64,000 bases of DNA from Streptomyces canus (lineage in GTDB: Bacteria; Actinomycetota; Actinomycetes; Streptomycetales; Streptomycetaceae), in NCBI RefSeq assembly GCF_001514145.1, contig NZ_KQ948674.1:124001-188000 (forward strand). The letters run 5' to 3'. A program made the position numbers and the translations under genes. This document shows, piece after piece, positions 55,480 through 64,000 of the stretch; within the stretch, counting starts at the first letter, position 1; each line of letters begins with the position of its first letter. A model generated the notes under the pieces. That model made no database searches. It saw only the letters and a program-made list of their open reading frames with translations, and was not told the origin of the DNA.

Positions 55480-55513
55480 CGAGGGCTCCCATGCCGCACC
55501 ATGGGAGCCCTCG
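55480..55513. terminator. terminator between convergent genes
   Basis: A perfect 14-pair stem (CGAGGGCTCCCATG / CATGGGAGCCCTCG) with a 6-base loop ends right at the stop of the aldehyde dehydrogenase gene. Confidence 0.75.
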
Positions 55514-56956
55514 TCAGCAGGCGCGGGGGGTGTGGACCAGATGCTTGATCTCCTGGAACTCCGCCAGAGCCCGGGGGCCGTTGAGCCTACCGACGCCGCT
55601 CTGCTTGAAGCCGCCCTCTTCGAACTGGTCGCGGATCACGCCCCAGCCGTTGATCCAGACCGTCCCGGCGTCGAGGCGCCGCCCGACCCGCAGCGGCCGG
55701 TCGACGTCCCGGCTCCAGACCGAGGCGGCCAGACCGTACTCAGTGGCGTTCGCTCGATGAACGGCATCCTCCTCGTCGTCGAACACCTCGAAGGTGGCGA
55801 CCGGACCGAACACCTCCCGCTGAATGAGCGGGGCCGCGAGGTCGTCCACTTCCACCAGACTCGGCCGCACGTAGGCGTCGTCACCGTCCGGCTCCAGCAA
55901 CCCGCCTCGTACAAGAACCCGGCCGTAGCCGGCGGATTCGGCGACCAAGGAGTCGATACGCAGGGCCTGCGCCCGGTCGATGACCGGACCCATGGCTGCT
56001 CCCGGATCCGCGTCCGGGCCGACCGCGACCGCCTCCAGAGCCGTGATCAGCCGCCCGCGGAGCTCGTCGGCCACGGACCGCTGGACCAGGATGCGGCTGC
56101 CGGCCATGCAGAACTGCCCGGAGAAGGTGGTGACGGCAGCGGTGAGCACGGGAACGGCCGCGTCCAGGTCGGCGTCGTCGAAGACGACCATCGGGGACTT
56201 GCCGCCCAGTTCGAGCGAGCAGCCCTTCAGATGCCGGGCGGCCTGCGCCATGATGACGCGGCCGACGGCGGTCGAGCCGGTATAGCTGACGACGTCGGTA
56301 CCGGGATCGGAGACAAGAAGGGGCGCGCCCTCGTTCCCCGACTCGGTGAAAGCGTTGACGACACCGGCCGGCAACGCGGTGGTCTCCGCGATGATCTCGT
56401 ACAGCAGGCCGTTGGTCAGCGCGGTCTGAGCGGGCATCTTCATGGCCACGGTGCAGCCGGCGGCTAGGGCCGGGGCGAAGGAGCGAACTGCCAGGATGAC
56501 GGGAGAGTTCCACGGGACGATGACGGCGGCGACGCCGACGGGCTGGTGGATCGTCATCGAGTAGCTGTGCGGGCTGGTCTCCGCGGCGCGGCCGGTGTCG
56601 GTGAGCGCGAGGGCTGCGTTGTAGCGCAGCTTGGGGATCGCGGCATCGATCTCCATGGCCGCGTCCGCTCGTCGTTTGCCGTTCTCGAGGGACAGAAGGT
56701 GGACGAGTTCGTCGCGGCGAGCGGCCATCCGGTCGGCGAGTTCTGACAGGGCGCTCGCCCTCAGCTGCCGGTCGTGGGCCCAGGAGGTCTCGCTGAAGGC
56801 GCGGCGGGCGGCGTCTATGGCGTGGCGGGCGCTGACGGCACCGGCATCGGCGAAGATGCCGATGGCCTGTCCAGTGGCCGGCGCACAGGAGGTGCCTGTC
56901 GCGTGCCCGTCGCGCCACCGTCCGTCGATCAGGTTGCGGGCGTGCGGCAGGCTCAT
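55514..56956 (-). CDS. aldehyde dehydrogenase, 480 aa
   Basis: The NAD-binding and catalytic motifs are intact: VPWNSPVILAVRSFAPAL, YTGSTAVGR, LELGGKSP with the base Glu, and FSGQFCMAGSRIL with the nucleophile Cys. It oxidises an aldehyde to the acid, probably after the upstream alcohol dehydrogenase. It is the last gene of the minus-strand catabolic operon; its ATG overlaps the previous stop. Confidence 0.92.
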   Translation of the reverse strand: MSLPHARNLIDGRWRDGHATGTSCAPATGQAIGIFADAGAVSARHAIDAARRAFSETSWAHDRQLRASALSELADRMAARRDELVHLLSLENGKRRADAAMEIDAAIPKLRYNAALALTDTGRAAETSPHSYSMTIHQPVGVAAVIVPWNSPVILAVRSFAPALAAGCTVAMKMPAQTALTNGLLYEIIAETTALPAGVVNAFTESGNEGAPLLVSDPGTDVVSYTGSTAVGRVIMAQAARHLKGCSLELGGKSPMVVFDDADLDAAVPVLTAAVTTFSGQFCMAGSRILVQRSVADELRGRLITALEAVAVGPDADPGAAMGPVIDRAQALRIDSLVAESAGYGRVLVRGGLLEPDGDDAYVRPSLVEVDDLAAPLIQREVFGPVATFEVFDDEEDAVHRANATEYGLAASVWSRDVDRPLRVGRRLDAGTVWINGWGVIRDQFEEGGFKQSGVGRLNGPRALAEFQEIKHLVHTPRAC

Positions 56957-58486
56957 CGTTCTTCCCCTGTCCGGTTGTCGAAGCAGATGACCGGTTTGAT
57001 GGTGTGCCCGGAGCGGGCGTCGGTCACCGCTTGGTGCAGCCGGTCTTCGGCGTAGAAGCGGACGAACTTCTCGTAGGGCAGGCGGCCTTGGCGTGCCAGG
57101 TCGATGAGGGCGGGGATGAAGGTGGTGCGGTCGCTGCCGCCCTCGGTGACACCGCGGATGGTGCGGCCGTCGATGAGGGCGTTGATGTCGAAGGAAGCCC
57201 GGCTGCCGGCGGAGGGGGCGACGGTTCCGTCGGCGGCGATGGCTGTGGCGGCGAGCTCCAGCAGTGCGGGGACGCCGGTGGTTTCCACGATGTACGTCAG
57301 GCCGCCGGGACCGGCCAGGTCGGCGAGACGGGACTGGAGATCTTCCTTGCTGCTGTCGATGGTGTGGGTGGCGCCGAGTTCGGTGGCAAGGGCCAGCCGC
57401 GACGGGACGACGTCCACGGCCACGATGGTGCGGGCGGGAGTGAGACGGGCCGCCATGACGGCGGACAGTCCCACTGCCCCGGCGCCGAAGACGGCCACGC
57501 TGTCACCGTAGTGGGGCTTGAGCAGGTTCAGGATCGCTCCGGCTCCGGTCTGGATCCCGCAGCCGACGGGTGCCATCAGGCTGAGTTCTTCCTCGTCTGC
57601 GACGTCGACTCGGACGACGCTCTGCGCGGAGACGACGGCGTGCCGGGCCAGCGAGGACTGTCCGAAGAACAGGCCGCCGAGCGGTGCGCCGTCCTCGGTG
57701 CGGATCGGTGTGGTGGAGTAGTCGACTGCGTGGTCGACGCCCTGGCCGTGGGTGAGGTCCCGTACGGCGTGTCGGGCGGCGTCGAGGTCGTCGGTGACGA
57801 CCACCTCGGCACTGCAGGCGGTGCGCAGAGCGTCGGCTCGCTCAGCGTGTCGGGTGGTGGCGATGACGCGCAGGCCGAAGAGCTGGGCGAGTTGGATGGT
57901 GGCCAGGCCCATCGGGCCGGCGGCTCCGGTCACGAGCAGGGTGTCGCCCGCGGTGACGCGCAGCCGGTCACGCAGGACGCGGTGGCTGGTGCCGTAGGGC
58001 CACAGGGTGACCGCTGCCTGTTCCAGGTCGACGTGGTCGGGCACCGGCAGGAAGAGCCGCTCGTCGCGCACTACGTACGCGGCGTAGGCGCCCGGGCCCT
58101 GATGGCCGGGGATGGCGATGCCCGTGGAGAGGTTCCCCAGGCCCCGGTAGGTCCGGGGCATAGGGGTTCTCGGGGTGGACGACTGCCGCTACCCGGTCGC
58201 CCACGTGCAGCAGCCGGGTGTCAGGCCCCGCAGCGACGACCGTTCCTGCGGCTTCCCGCCCCAGTTGCTGGGGCAGAGGAAAAGGGGTGCGGCCCGGGAG
58301 CTTCGTGCCGGGCTGCAGTCCGCGGCGGTACTTCAGGTCCCAGCCCGAGACGGCGGCGGCGTCGACGGCCACCAGCACGTCGGTGGGGCCCAGGGCGGGC
58401 AGGGGACGCTGTTCGTGGACGAGCTGCTCAGGGCCGCCGTGTTCGTAGACCCATACGGCGGCCGTGGTCGTCGGGATCGAGGTCAC
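56953..58486 (-). pseudogene. frameshifted fusion of two MDR alcohol dehydrogenases
   Basis: The gene starts at ATG 58486, overlapping the hydroxylase stop, with a normal MDR N-terminus (AAVWVYEHGGPEQLVHEQ). Near 58155-58158 the frame shifts at a C-run; removing one base joins it to the next frame (510 residues). From there a quinone-oxidoreductase-like Rossmann segment (LLVTGAAGPMGLATIQLAQ) runs to HAVDY near 57725. It then abruptly becomes the C-terminal two-thirds of an aryl-alcohol dehydrogenase (GGLFFGQSSLARHAVV, VAVFGAGAVGLSAVMAARL). Each half lacks part of its own enzyme. Confidence 0.7.
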
Positions 58487-60072
58487 CGGGTGTTCCTGCG
58501 CAATGCCTCGGCAACGGCAGGAATGTCGTCGGGTCCCATGACGGCAGCGATGTAACGGTCGGGCTTGACCAGGACGAACCGGTTACGGGCAGCGGCGAGA
58601 GCTTCCTCCAGGCGGCCGTCCGCGTCCGCGACAGCTTCGCGTGCTGCCGTCGCCGGTGGCAGCCGGTCGTCCAGCAGCACGTCGATCCGCTTGATTTCGA
58701 GCTTGTCGTCCGGCCATTGGGTGCCGTCGAGGCACTGCCAGGCGGCATCTGGGACGTTGATGCCCAGCAGAGCGAAGGACTGGCCGAGGACCTGGTCGAA
58801 CCACTGGGGGTGCAGGCTCGGTGGGACCAGGACCCGTGGCTGGGGGAGCTGGGTGCCCGTCAGCGCGTGGTCTCCGACAACCAGGCCGGCCTCGTGCCGG
58901 GCATGGGGACGGAACCGCATCTCGGTGAGGTAGCGGCGCCCCGGTGGTATGCGCAGGAGAGTACGGGCGGCGATGTCCCTGACCAGGGCGCGGCGTCGGT
59001 CGGTGGTCATGACGACGTCACCGAGCCGTTCCGAGTAGCGGACCATCGCGGTGGCGTGCGGGCGCCGCTCCGCCTCGTAGGTGTCGAGCAGGCTCTCTCC
59101 GGCACGGCCGTGCCACACGTCGTCGATCTTCCACGCGACGTTCGCGGCGTCCCGGACACCGGAGTTGAGCCCTTGGCCGGCGAAGGGCGGCATCATGTGC
59201 GCGGCGTCACCGAGCAGCAGGACGTGCCCGTCGCGCCACCGGTCGGCGACGACGGCGTTGAAGGCGTACGCGGTACAGCGTTCCACCTGGTCCTCGGTCA
59301 GAGGACGGTAGGGCGCGACGAGTCTGCGCAGGGTCTCGAAGTCGGGGCTCGTTCCCTTCTCGCCCTCACCGGGGTGCAGGAGGAACTCGTAACGGCAGCG
59401 GCCGCCGCGGCCGGGCACGATCACCGTGGGCCGGTCGGGGGTGCCGTGGTGCATGCCGTAGCGCTCGTCGTGGTGGTCGCCGGTGGTGTCGGCGACCAGC
59501 CAGACCTCCTGGTGGCTGGTGCCGGTCATGTCGATGCCGTGCAGCTCTCGCACGGTGGAGCGGCCACCGTCACAGGCCAGGACCCAGCTGACCGGCAGAT
59601 CTTCCGTCTCCGTTTCACCGGGTTCCCGGATCGCGGCGGTGGCACCGGTGCCGTCTGGATTCTCCGTCACGGAGACCAGCTCGGTGGCGAAGCGGATGTC
59701 CGCCTGGGGACGGGACTTCAGCTCGTCCAGGAGGAGCTTTTCCAGTTCGGGCTGGGCGAACTGGTTCTTGAACGGGAAGCCGAGACGGTAGGGCTCCGGG
59801 CCGCGGGCGTGGAAGAGCGGCCGGCCCTTGCGGTCGTAGTAGCGGGTGCCGGTGCCCGGTACGACGATCTCCAGGACCTTGTCCGCCAGACCTGCCGTCT
59901 GCAGGGTTCGCAGGGACTCGTCGTCCAGGCTGATGGCTTTGGCCTCGTCGCTGGTGGAGGCGTTGCGCTCGACGAGGATGAGTGGCACGCCGCGGGCCGC
60001 GAGGAGGTTCGCCACGGTCAGGCCGACAGGACCGCCGCCCACGACGAGCACGGGAAGCTGTGCCGCGGTCAC
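58483..60072 (-). CDS. FAD-dependent aromatic hydroxylase (MhpA-like), 529 aa
   Basis: FAD-binding motif VLVVGGGPVGLTVANLLAAR and the second motif LLLGDAAHMMPPFAGQGLN are present, with the DG motif CDGGRSTVRE. This is the layout of single-component phenol-type hydroxylases such as 3-(3-hydroxyphenyl)propionate hydroxylase. It should add a hydroxyl ortho to an existing one, giving a ring-cleavage substrate. ATGA-type overlaps tie it to both neighbours. Confidence 0.88.
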   Translation of the reverse strand: MTAAQLPVLVVGGGPVGLTVANLLAARGVPLILVERNASTSDEAKAISLDDESLRTLQTAGLADKVLEIVVPGTGTRYYDRKGRPLFHARGPEPYRLGFPFKNQFAQPELEKLLLDELKSRPQADIRFATELVSVTENPDGTGATAAIREPGETETEDLPVSWVLACDGGRSTVRELHGIDMTGTSHQEVWLVADTTGDHHDERYGMHHGTPDRPTVIVPGRGGRCRYEFLLHPGEGEKGTSPDFETLRRLVAPYRPLTEDQVERCTAYAFNAVVADRWRDGHVLLLGDAAHMMPPFAGQGLNSGVRDAANVAWKIDDVWHGRAGESLLDTYEAERRPHATAMVRYSERLGDVVMTTDRRRALVRDIAARTLLRIPPGRRYLTEMRFRPHARHEAGLVVGDHALTGTQLPQPRVLVPPSLHPQWFDQVLGQSFALLGINVPDAAWQCLDGTQWPDDKLEIKRIDVLLDDRLPPATAAREAVADADGRLEEALAAARNRFVLVKPDRYIAAVMGPDDIPAVAEALRRNTR

Positions 60073-61169
60073 GGGTTGACCACCGCCATCCAGATCGGCT
60101 CCGTCCGGTTCTGCAGCGCGGCGACGGCTTCGTTCGCCTCGGCCAGTGGGTAGCGGTGGGTGATGAGCTCCTCCGCGTCCAGTGCGCCCCGCGCGAGCAG
60201 GGTGAGAGCTTCCCGGGCGTCCGTGCGCGTGCAGGCGCGGGTGCCGACGATGCGCCAGCAGTTGACCATGACGGCCATCATGGGAAGCATCAGCGGGCTG
60301 CGGTTGGCGCCCATGTGCACGAGGCTTCCGCCGGTCGCCAGGGCGGCGAGCGCCTGGGAGGTGGCGGGCCCTTCCGGTACGAAGTCGAGGACCGCGTCCG
60401 CGCCCTGCGGGACCAGCGCGCGCAGGGCGCGGGTGAGGCCGCCTTCCTTCGCCCAGTTCGAGGGCAGTTCCTTCAGTGCCACGATGTCGGTGTGTACGTC
60501 ACCTGCGAGCGGCCGGACCGCGTTCAGCCGCTCGGTGCTGCGTCCGACGAGGATGAGACGGGAGACGCCGAAGTGCCGGGCGAGCTTGACGGTGGCAGTG
60601 CCCATGGTGCCGGTGGCGGCGGTGACCACGAGGGTGGCGCCCAGCGGCAGGTCGGCGCATTTGAGGGCGCGTATGGCGTTGGCGAGGTCGTGGACCTTGG
60701 CGCCGACGTCGAAGGACACGGTGTCGGGCAGGGTGTCGACGAGCCAGTGCGGTACGCGGATGTACTCGGCCAGTCCGCCGTCGTGGTAGCGGTCGTACAG
60801 CGGCATGGGAAGGTCGCCGAACGCGGCGTGGCCGATCATCGCCTGCTGCGGGCACATCATGTCCCGGTCGGAGCGGCAGTATCCGCAGGTCCGGCAGTTG
60901 AGGTTGGGGTGCACCCGCACGCGGGTGCCGATGCCGATCCCCTCCACCTCGCTGCCCACGGCGGCGATGGTGCCGGCGGCCTCGTGCCCGAGTGTGGTGG
61001 GCAGGTGCTTGAAGGCGCCCTGGGCGAGCAGGGTCATCATCCCGGGGGCGAGGCCGGCGGAGGCCACTTTCACCAGGACGTCCTGGGGTCCCGGGTCAGG
61101 GAGGGCGATCTTGTGCAGGTGCAGCGCGTCGGAGCCCTTCTGGGCGCGCGCGGCGAGCATGGCGTTCAT
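60069..61169 (-). CDS. zinc-containing MDR alcohol dehydrogenase, 366 aa
   Basis: A GroES-like domain with the structural zinc site CRTCGYCRSDRDMMC is followed by a Rossmann domain (TLVVTAATGTMGTATVKLA). The position usually held by the catalytic Cys reads SAGLAPGMM, so the catalytic zinc site looks altered. It oxidises or reduces an alcohol or ketone in the pathway; the substrate is unknown. Confidence 0.82.
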   Translation of the reverse strand: MNAMLAARAQKGSDALHLHKIALPDPGPQDVLVKVASAGLAPGMMTLLAQGAFKHLPTTLGHEAAGTIAAVGSEVEGIGIGTRVRVHPNLNCRTCGYCRSDRDMMCPQQAMIGHAAFGDLPMPLYDRYHDGGLAEYIRVPHWLVDTLPDTVSFDVGAKVHDLANAIRALKCADLPLGATLVVTAATGTMGTATVKLARHFGVSRLILVGRSTERLNAVRPLAGDVHTDIVALKELPSNWAKEGGLTRALRALVPQGADAVLDFVPEGPATSQALAALATGGSLVHMGANRSPLMLPMMAVMVNCWRIVGTRACTRTDAREALTLLARGALDAEELITHRYPLAEANEAVAALQNRTEPIWMAVVNP

Positions 61170-61191
61170 GATGTGCGGCTCCTACGTCGTT

Positions 61192-62175
61192 TCAGTGCTG
61201 CAGCACGGCCAGGCGTTCTGGGGTGTACGGCTCGGCGGTCCTGGTCGTCTCGGCGATCTGCGGGAGCTCGCGGTCGGCAAACAGGGCGATGTGCTCGCTG
61301 GCCTCGGCGCACACGCTGGTGTACGCGATACCGAGCGGGATCCGGACGAAGTCGCCCGGCCCCAGCTCGGCGATGCCGCGCTGGCTGACCAGAGTGCGGC
61401 GGCCGCTGATCTGGTACTGAATCTCGTCGGCGTCCAGGGTGCGCCGGTAGACACGCTCGCTCTCGGGCCGCAGCCGCACGGAACCCAGGCGGAAGCCGGC
61501 GGAGCGATACAGCCAGGTCATGCCGACTTCGTCGGGCCCGGTGAGGACAGTGAGGCGTTCCTTCTCGGCGTGTACCTGTTCCAGCAGTCGCCGTTCGTCG
61601 ACGGGGGCGACGGTGATGTCATGGCCGGGCGTGCCCATGCACTGGGTGACTGCCTCGTTGAGGTTGCCCGGTTCCCAGCCGGGGAAGGGCGGGAACACCG
61701 CTTCGGAGCGCCGGAGTGGGGCGCGTTCCTCCCTGACGGGAGCGGGCGTGTAGAAGAGCAGGTGGCTCTCGCGCCGCCCGTAGTTGTCGTGGGCGACACC
61801 GCGGGGCAGCCGGGAGAACTCCCCGGACCGGTGCTCGACGACCCCTAGTTCGGTCATCAGGGTGCGCTCGCCGGCGATCTGATAGGAGATCTCGTCGACG
61901 TCGCAGTTGCGGTGGTAGAAGGGCTGCCGGTTGTCCATCGTCTGCCATTCGACGCGGACCTGGGCGCTCTCGTAGACGCCGCGCGGCGGGGCGAACGGCA
62001 CGGACTCGTACGCCTGGGGGAAGTGCACCACGCTCAGCGGCTCGTGATCCCTCCAGAGCTTCACCGGGAAGGGGTTGGGGTGCGGAGGGGACAGCAGAAG
62101 GTGCTCGTCCCGCTCGATCGTGCGGGAGGGTTCGTCGGAGCAGACGACCGCGACGACTTCGGTGACAGTACCCAT
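61192..62175 (-). CDS. bicupin, homogentisate dioxygenase-like, 327 aa
   Basis: ATG 62175 follows AAGGA. Two cupin halves are visible: YHRNCDVDEISYQIAGERTL then LPRGVAHDNYG, and DADEIQYQISGRRTLV then IPLGIAYT. The first half resembles homogentisate 1,2-dioxygenase; the second lacks most His ligands. A ring-cleavage role is plausible but not certain. Confidence 0.72.
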   Translation of the reverse strand: MGTVTEVVAVVCSDEPSRTIERDEHLLLSPPHPNPFPVKLWRDHEPLSVVHFPQAYESVPFAPPRGVYESAQVRVEWQTMDNRQPFYHRNCDVDEISYQIAGERTLMTELGVVEHRSGEFSRLPRGVAHDNYGRRESHLLFYTPAPVREERAPLRRSEAVFPPFPGWEPGNLNEAVTQCMGTPGHDITVAPVDERRLLEQVHAEKERLTVLTGPDEVGMTWLYRSAGFRLGSVRLRPESERVYRRTLDADEIQYQISGRRTLVSQRGIAELGPGDFVRIPLGIAYTSVCAEASEHIALFADRELPQIAETTRTAEPYTPERLAVLQH

Positions 62176-62207
62176 GAAACGTCCTTGTTTCGTCGGGAGG
62201 AAAGTGG

Positions 62208-62951
62208 TCAGGAGGCTGCGGGCAGGTACTCGTCGAGGAAGGCGTGGGTGCGCTGCCAGGCGGTCTTGGCGCTGTCCTCGACGTACATGTGCGGGCGGGC
62301 GTCGCAGGCAAAGGCGTGCCCGGCGCCTTCGTATACGTAGCTCTCGAAGTGGACGTCCGCGGCGGTGAGGGCTTCCGAGATGGCCGCTACCTGGTCGCTG
62401 GGGATGGTGGGGTCCTGGGCGCCGACGTGGAGCATCATGGGGGCGTCGATGTTCGCGGCCCGGTCCAGGACCGCGTGCGGTCCGGCCGCGATGCCCGGGC
62501 CGTAGAAGACGACGGTGGCGCCGAGGCCGCGGATGCCGGTGGCGGCGGTGAAGGCGGCGCGGCCGCCGAAGCAGAACCCGTGGATCGCTGTGCGGGAGGC
62601 GGGCACGTTCTCCTTCTCGGCGAGGTGCGTCAGGACGGCTTCGACGTCGGTGACGATCGCGTCCGGCCCGATGGCACCGATCAGCGGCATGGCCTCGGCG
62701 TGCTGCTCGTAGGCGAGGGTGCCGACACCGTTGCGGTGGAACAGGTCCGGGGCCAGGGCGAGGAAGCCGCGCGCGGCGTAGCGGCGCGCGATGTCCTGGA
62801 TGTGGTCGTTGACCCCGAACGCCTCCTGCAGGACGACCACAGCCCGGTTCGTGGGCTGGGCGGGCCGCGCGACGAAGACGCGCATCGGTCCGTCCCCGGT
62901 GGAGACCGTGGTCCAGTCGGTGGCTGCGGCGGAGTTGGGCTGGTCGCTCAT
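62208..62951 (-). CDS. dienelactone hydrolase family protein, 247 aa
   Basis: ATG 62951 follows AAAGGA. The alpha/beta-hydrolase has LQEAFGVNDHI, the nucleophile GFCFGG with Cys, and GAGHAF with the catalytic His. This is the layout of DLH enzymes that open lactones formed after ring cleavage. Confidence 0.88.
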   Translation of the reverse strand: MSDQPNSAAATDWTTVSTGDGPMRVFVARPAQPTNRAVVVLQEAFGVNDHIQDIARRYAARGFLALAPDLFHRNGVGTLAYEQHAEAMPLIGAIGPDAIVTDVEAVLTHLAEKENVPASRTAIHGFCFGGRAAFTAATGIRGLGATVVFYGPGIAAGPHAVLDRAANIDAPMMLHVGAQDPTIPSDQVAAISEALTAADVHFESYVYEGAGHAFACDARPHMYVEDSAKTAWQRTHAFLDEYLPAAS

Positions 62952-63013
62952 GGCGCGAATCCTTTGCTGTGATCTGGTGGGAACGGTGCGACAGGGACGC
63001 ACCCGCTGAAAGG

Positions 63014-63724
63014 TCAGGAAATGACGTCGAGCGTGGCGGCCGCCTGCCGGACGAGATAGCGGTAACCGGCCTCCAGCTGGCTGTCGGGCCAGCACTGGGC
63101 ACGTTTGGCGCGGGCCTCTGTCGCGTCGGAGTGGATGACCGTCTGACCGGCCGCCTGGGCCCGCAGCTGGATGGCGCAGGCGCTGTCGAGCAGTACGGCG
63201 TGCATGACGGCCGCCGCGGCGGAGTGTCCGGCGGCCACGAGCCCGTGCTTGGGCATGAGGGCGGCGGGGGCCTCACCAAGAGCCGTGGCGAGCTTTTCTC
63301 CCAGCTCGGGAGTACTGACGAGCCCTCCTGTCTCCCTGAACCTCGGCACATCCTCGCCCCCGAACAGGGCGCCCTCGTGGGAAATCGGCAGGAGGGGCAC
63401 ATCGAGGGCGGCGAACGCGATGGCCGACACCGCGTGGGTGTGCACGCTGCAGTGCGCTTCCGGGCGAGCGCGCAGCACCTCGAGGTGGATGTGGCACTCC
63501 TTGTGCGGAGTCCCGTCGCCGATGAGCACCTCGGCGTCGTACGAGACGAGCTGCAGCCGGTCGTCGCGGACTTCTTCCAGGCCCCAGCCCGGGGCCTTGA
63601 TCCAGATGCCACGGCCGTCCGGGTCGCGCACGGCGGCGTGCCCCCAGACCATGTCGCCCTGGCCGGCCGCGGCCAGAGCATGGGAGGCTTCCACGGCGAG
63701 CCTGCGGGCCTGGGCGGGTGTCAT
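63014..63724 (-). CDS. class II aldolase/adducin family protein, 236 aa
   Basis: ATG 63724 overlaps the upstream stop. Zinc ligands are seen in SVHTHAV and the later PKHGLVAAG, typical of class II aldolases that split hydroxy-oxo acids. It likely acts late in the pathway on an aldol product. Confidence 0.85.
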   Translation of the reverse strand: MTPAQARRLAVEASHALAAAGQGDMVWGHAAVRDPDGRGIWIKAPGWGLEEVRDDRLQLVSYDAEVLIGDGTPHKECHIHLEVLRARPEAHCSVHTHAVSAIAFAALDVPLLPISHEGALFGGEDVPRFRETGGLVSTPELGEKLATALGEAPAALMPKHGLVAAGHSAAAAVMHAVLLDSACAIQLRAQAAGQTVIHSDATEARAKRAQCWPDSQLEAGYRYLVRQAAATLDVIS

Positions 63725-64000
63725 GCGGTGGGCAGGGCGTCGTAGTAGCGGGCGGCGCCGGGGTGCAGGGGGATCGTGGTCCTGCCCATGGTGACGGGGT
63801 CGAGCGGGTAGGTGATGGGGCTGCGTTCCGGAGCCAGGTGCCGGTACTGCCCCTCGATGAGGTGCCGCGTCTCCCCCAGCACCCACGCGATGGCGTAGGC
63901 CACGTCCTCGGCCAGGTCGGCGCGGGTACACACGAGGAAGTCCGAGAAGTCGAGGGTCTTGAAGGACGTCCGGCCGGGGAAGTACTCGTCGTCGACGACT
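63721..64000 (-). CDS. TAXI-family TRAP solute-binding protein, C-terminal part
   Basis: The frame enters from the right edge and ends at 63721. It has the C-terminal pattern of TAXI/NMT1-like periplasmic proteins (TRADLAEDVAYAIAWVL, then PLHPGAARYY). It would bind the growth substrate for uptake and starts the catabolic operon on this strand. The N-terminus is outside the window. Confidence 0.75.
   Translation of the reverse strand, partial: VVDDEYFPGRTSFKTLDFSDFLVCTRADLAEDVAYAIAWVLGETRHLIEGQYRHLAPERSPITYPLDPVTMGRTTIPLHPGAARYYDALPTA

Noticed and set aside
57004..60153. 1049-residue open frame on the plus strand
   Set aside because: It is antisense to four well-recognised catabolic genes and is rich in Gly, Val and Ala with no domain; it is a mirror of G/C-rich codons.
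61192..63681. 829-residue fused minus-strand frame
   Set aside because: Only the part below 62175 matches the cupin protein; the rest is a shadow of the dienelactone hydrolase and aldolase genes.

Overview
The window comes from a high-GC actinomycete, almost certainly Streptomyces. Codons end heavily in G or C, ribosome-binding sites are GGAG/GAAGG type, and many genes overlap by ATGA or GTGA. It carries a WhiB regulator, a PknB-type kinase, a BTAD-like protein, an initiator tRNA with a C1:U72 mismatch, and Actinobacteria-type IS5 elements.

Region 1 (1-10704) holds small hypothetical genes: a Cys-rich protein cut by the left edge, a SLOG/DUF2493 protein and a zinc-finger protein. It also holds a large SNF2-family ATPase with four dsRBD-like repeats in its N-terminal third, coupled by ATGA to a SWIM zinc-finger protein. 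A WhiB gene, tRNA-fMet and a strong terminator follow. Region 2 (10705-16412) has a protein with two BTAD-like units, a MerR-like HTH protein and a membrane Ser/Thr kinase.

Region 3 (16413-41440) looks like a defence or accessory island. It contains a Hachiman-like pair (HamA-like nuclease, then a HamB-like helicase with a C-terminal HIRAN domain), a restriction-nuclease/STAND-type NTPase fusion, a CoiA-like nuclease with zinc fingers, and a P-loop kinase-like gene. Between them lie minus-strand blocks of small unknown genes, several overlapping by 4 bases, including ORFs of 22 and 39 codons. Four near-identical AT-rich promoters (TTGCNT, 17-base spacer with ACTTCTTTTT, TANNNT) all face the minus strand. 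Three of them begin these protein blocks. The fourth begins a run of tandem hairpins that ends in a tRNA-like fold with no normal anticodon loop, followed at once by a terminator hairpin. This coordinated minus-strand set and its structured RNA are the best candidates here for something undescribed.

Region 4 (41441-43739) contains two different IS5-family elements side by side, sharing a TA target dinucleotide. Region 5 (43740-64000) is a catabolic cluster for an unidentified, probably aromatic, compound. It includes a P450 with its ferredoxin and reductase, a two-component flavin monooxygenase, ring-cleavage-type VOC proteins, two FAH-family hydrolases, a MhpA-like hydroxylase, MDR dehydrogenases, an aldehyde dehydrogenase, a bicupin, a dienelactone hydrolase, a class II aldolase and the end of a TAXI solute-binding protein. 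One GntR and two tandem IclR regulators sit among recognisable operators.

Three genes (25566-26515, 38083-40964, 56953-58486) have frames broken at short G/C runs. Base-calling errors and real mutations cannot be told apart from the sequence alone. The third is also a fusion of two dehydrogenase halves.
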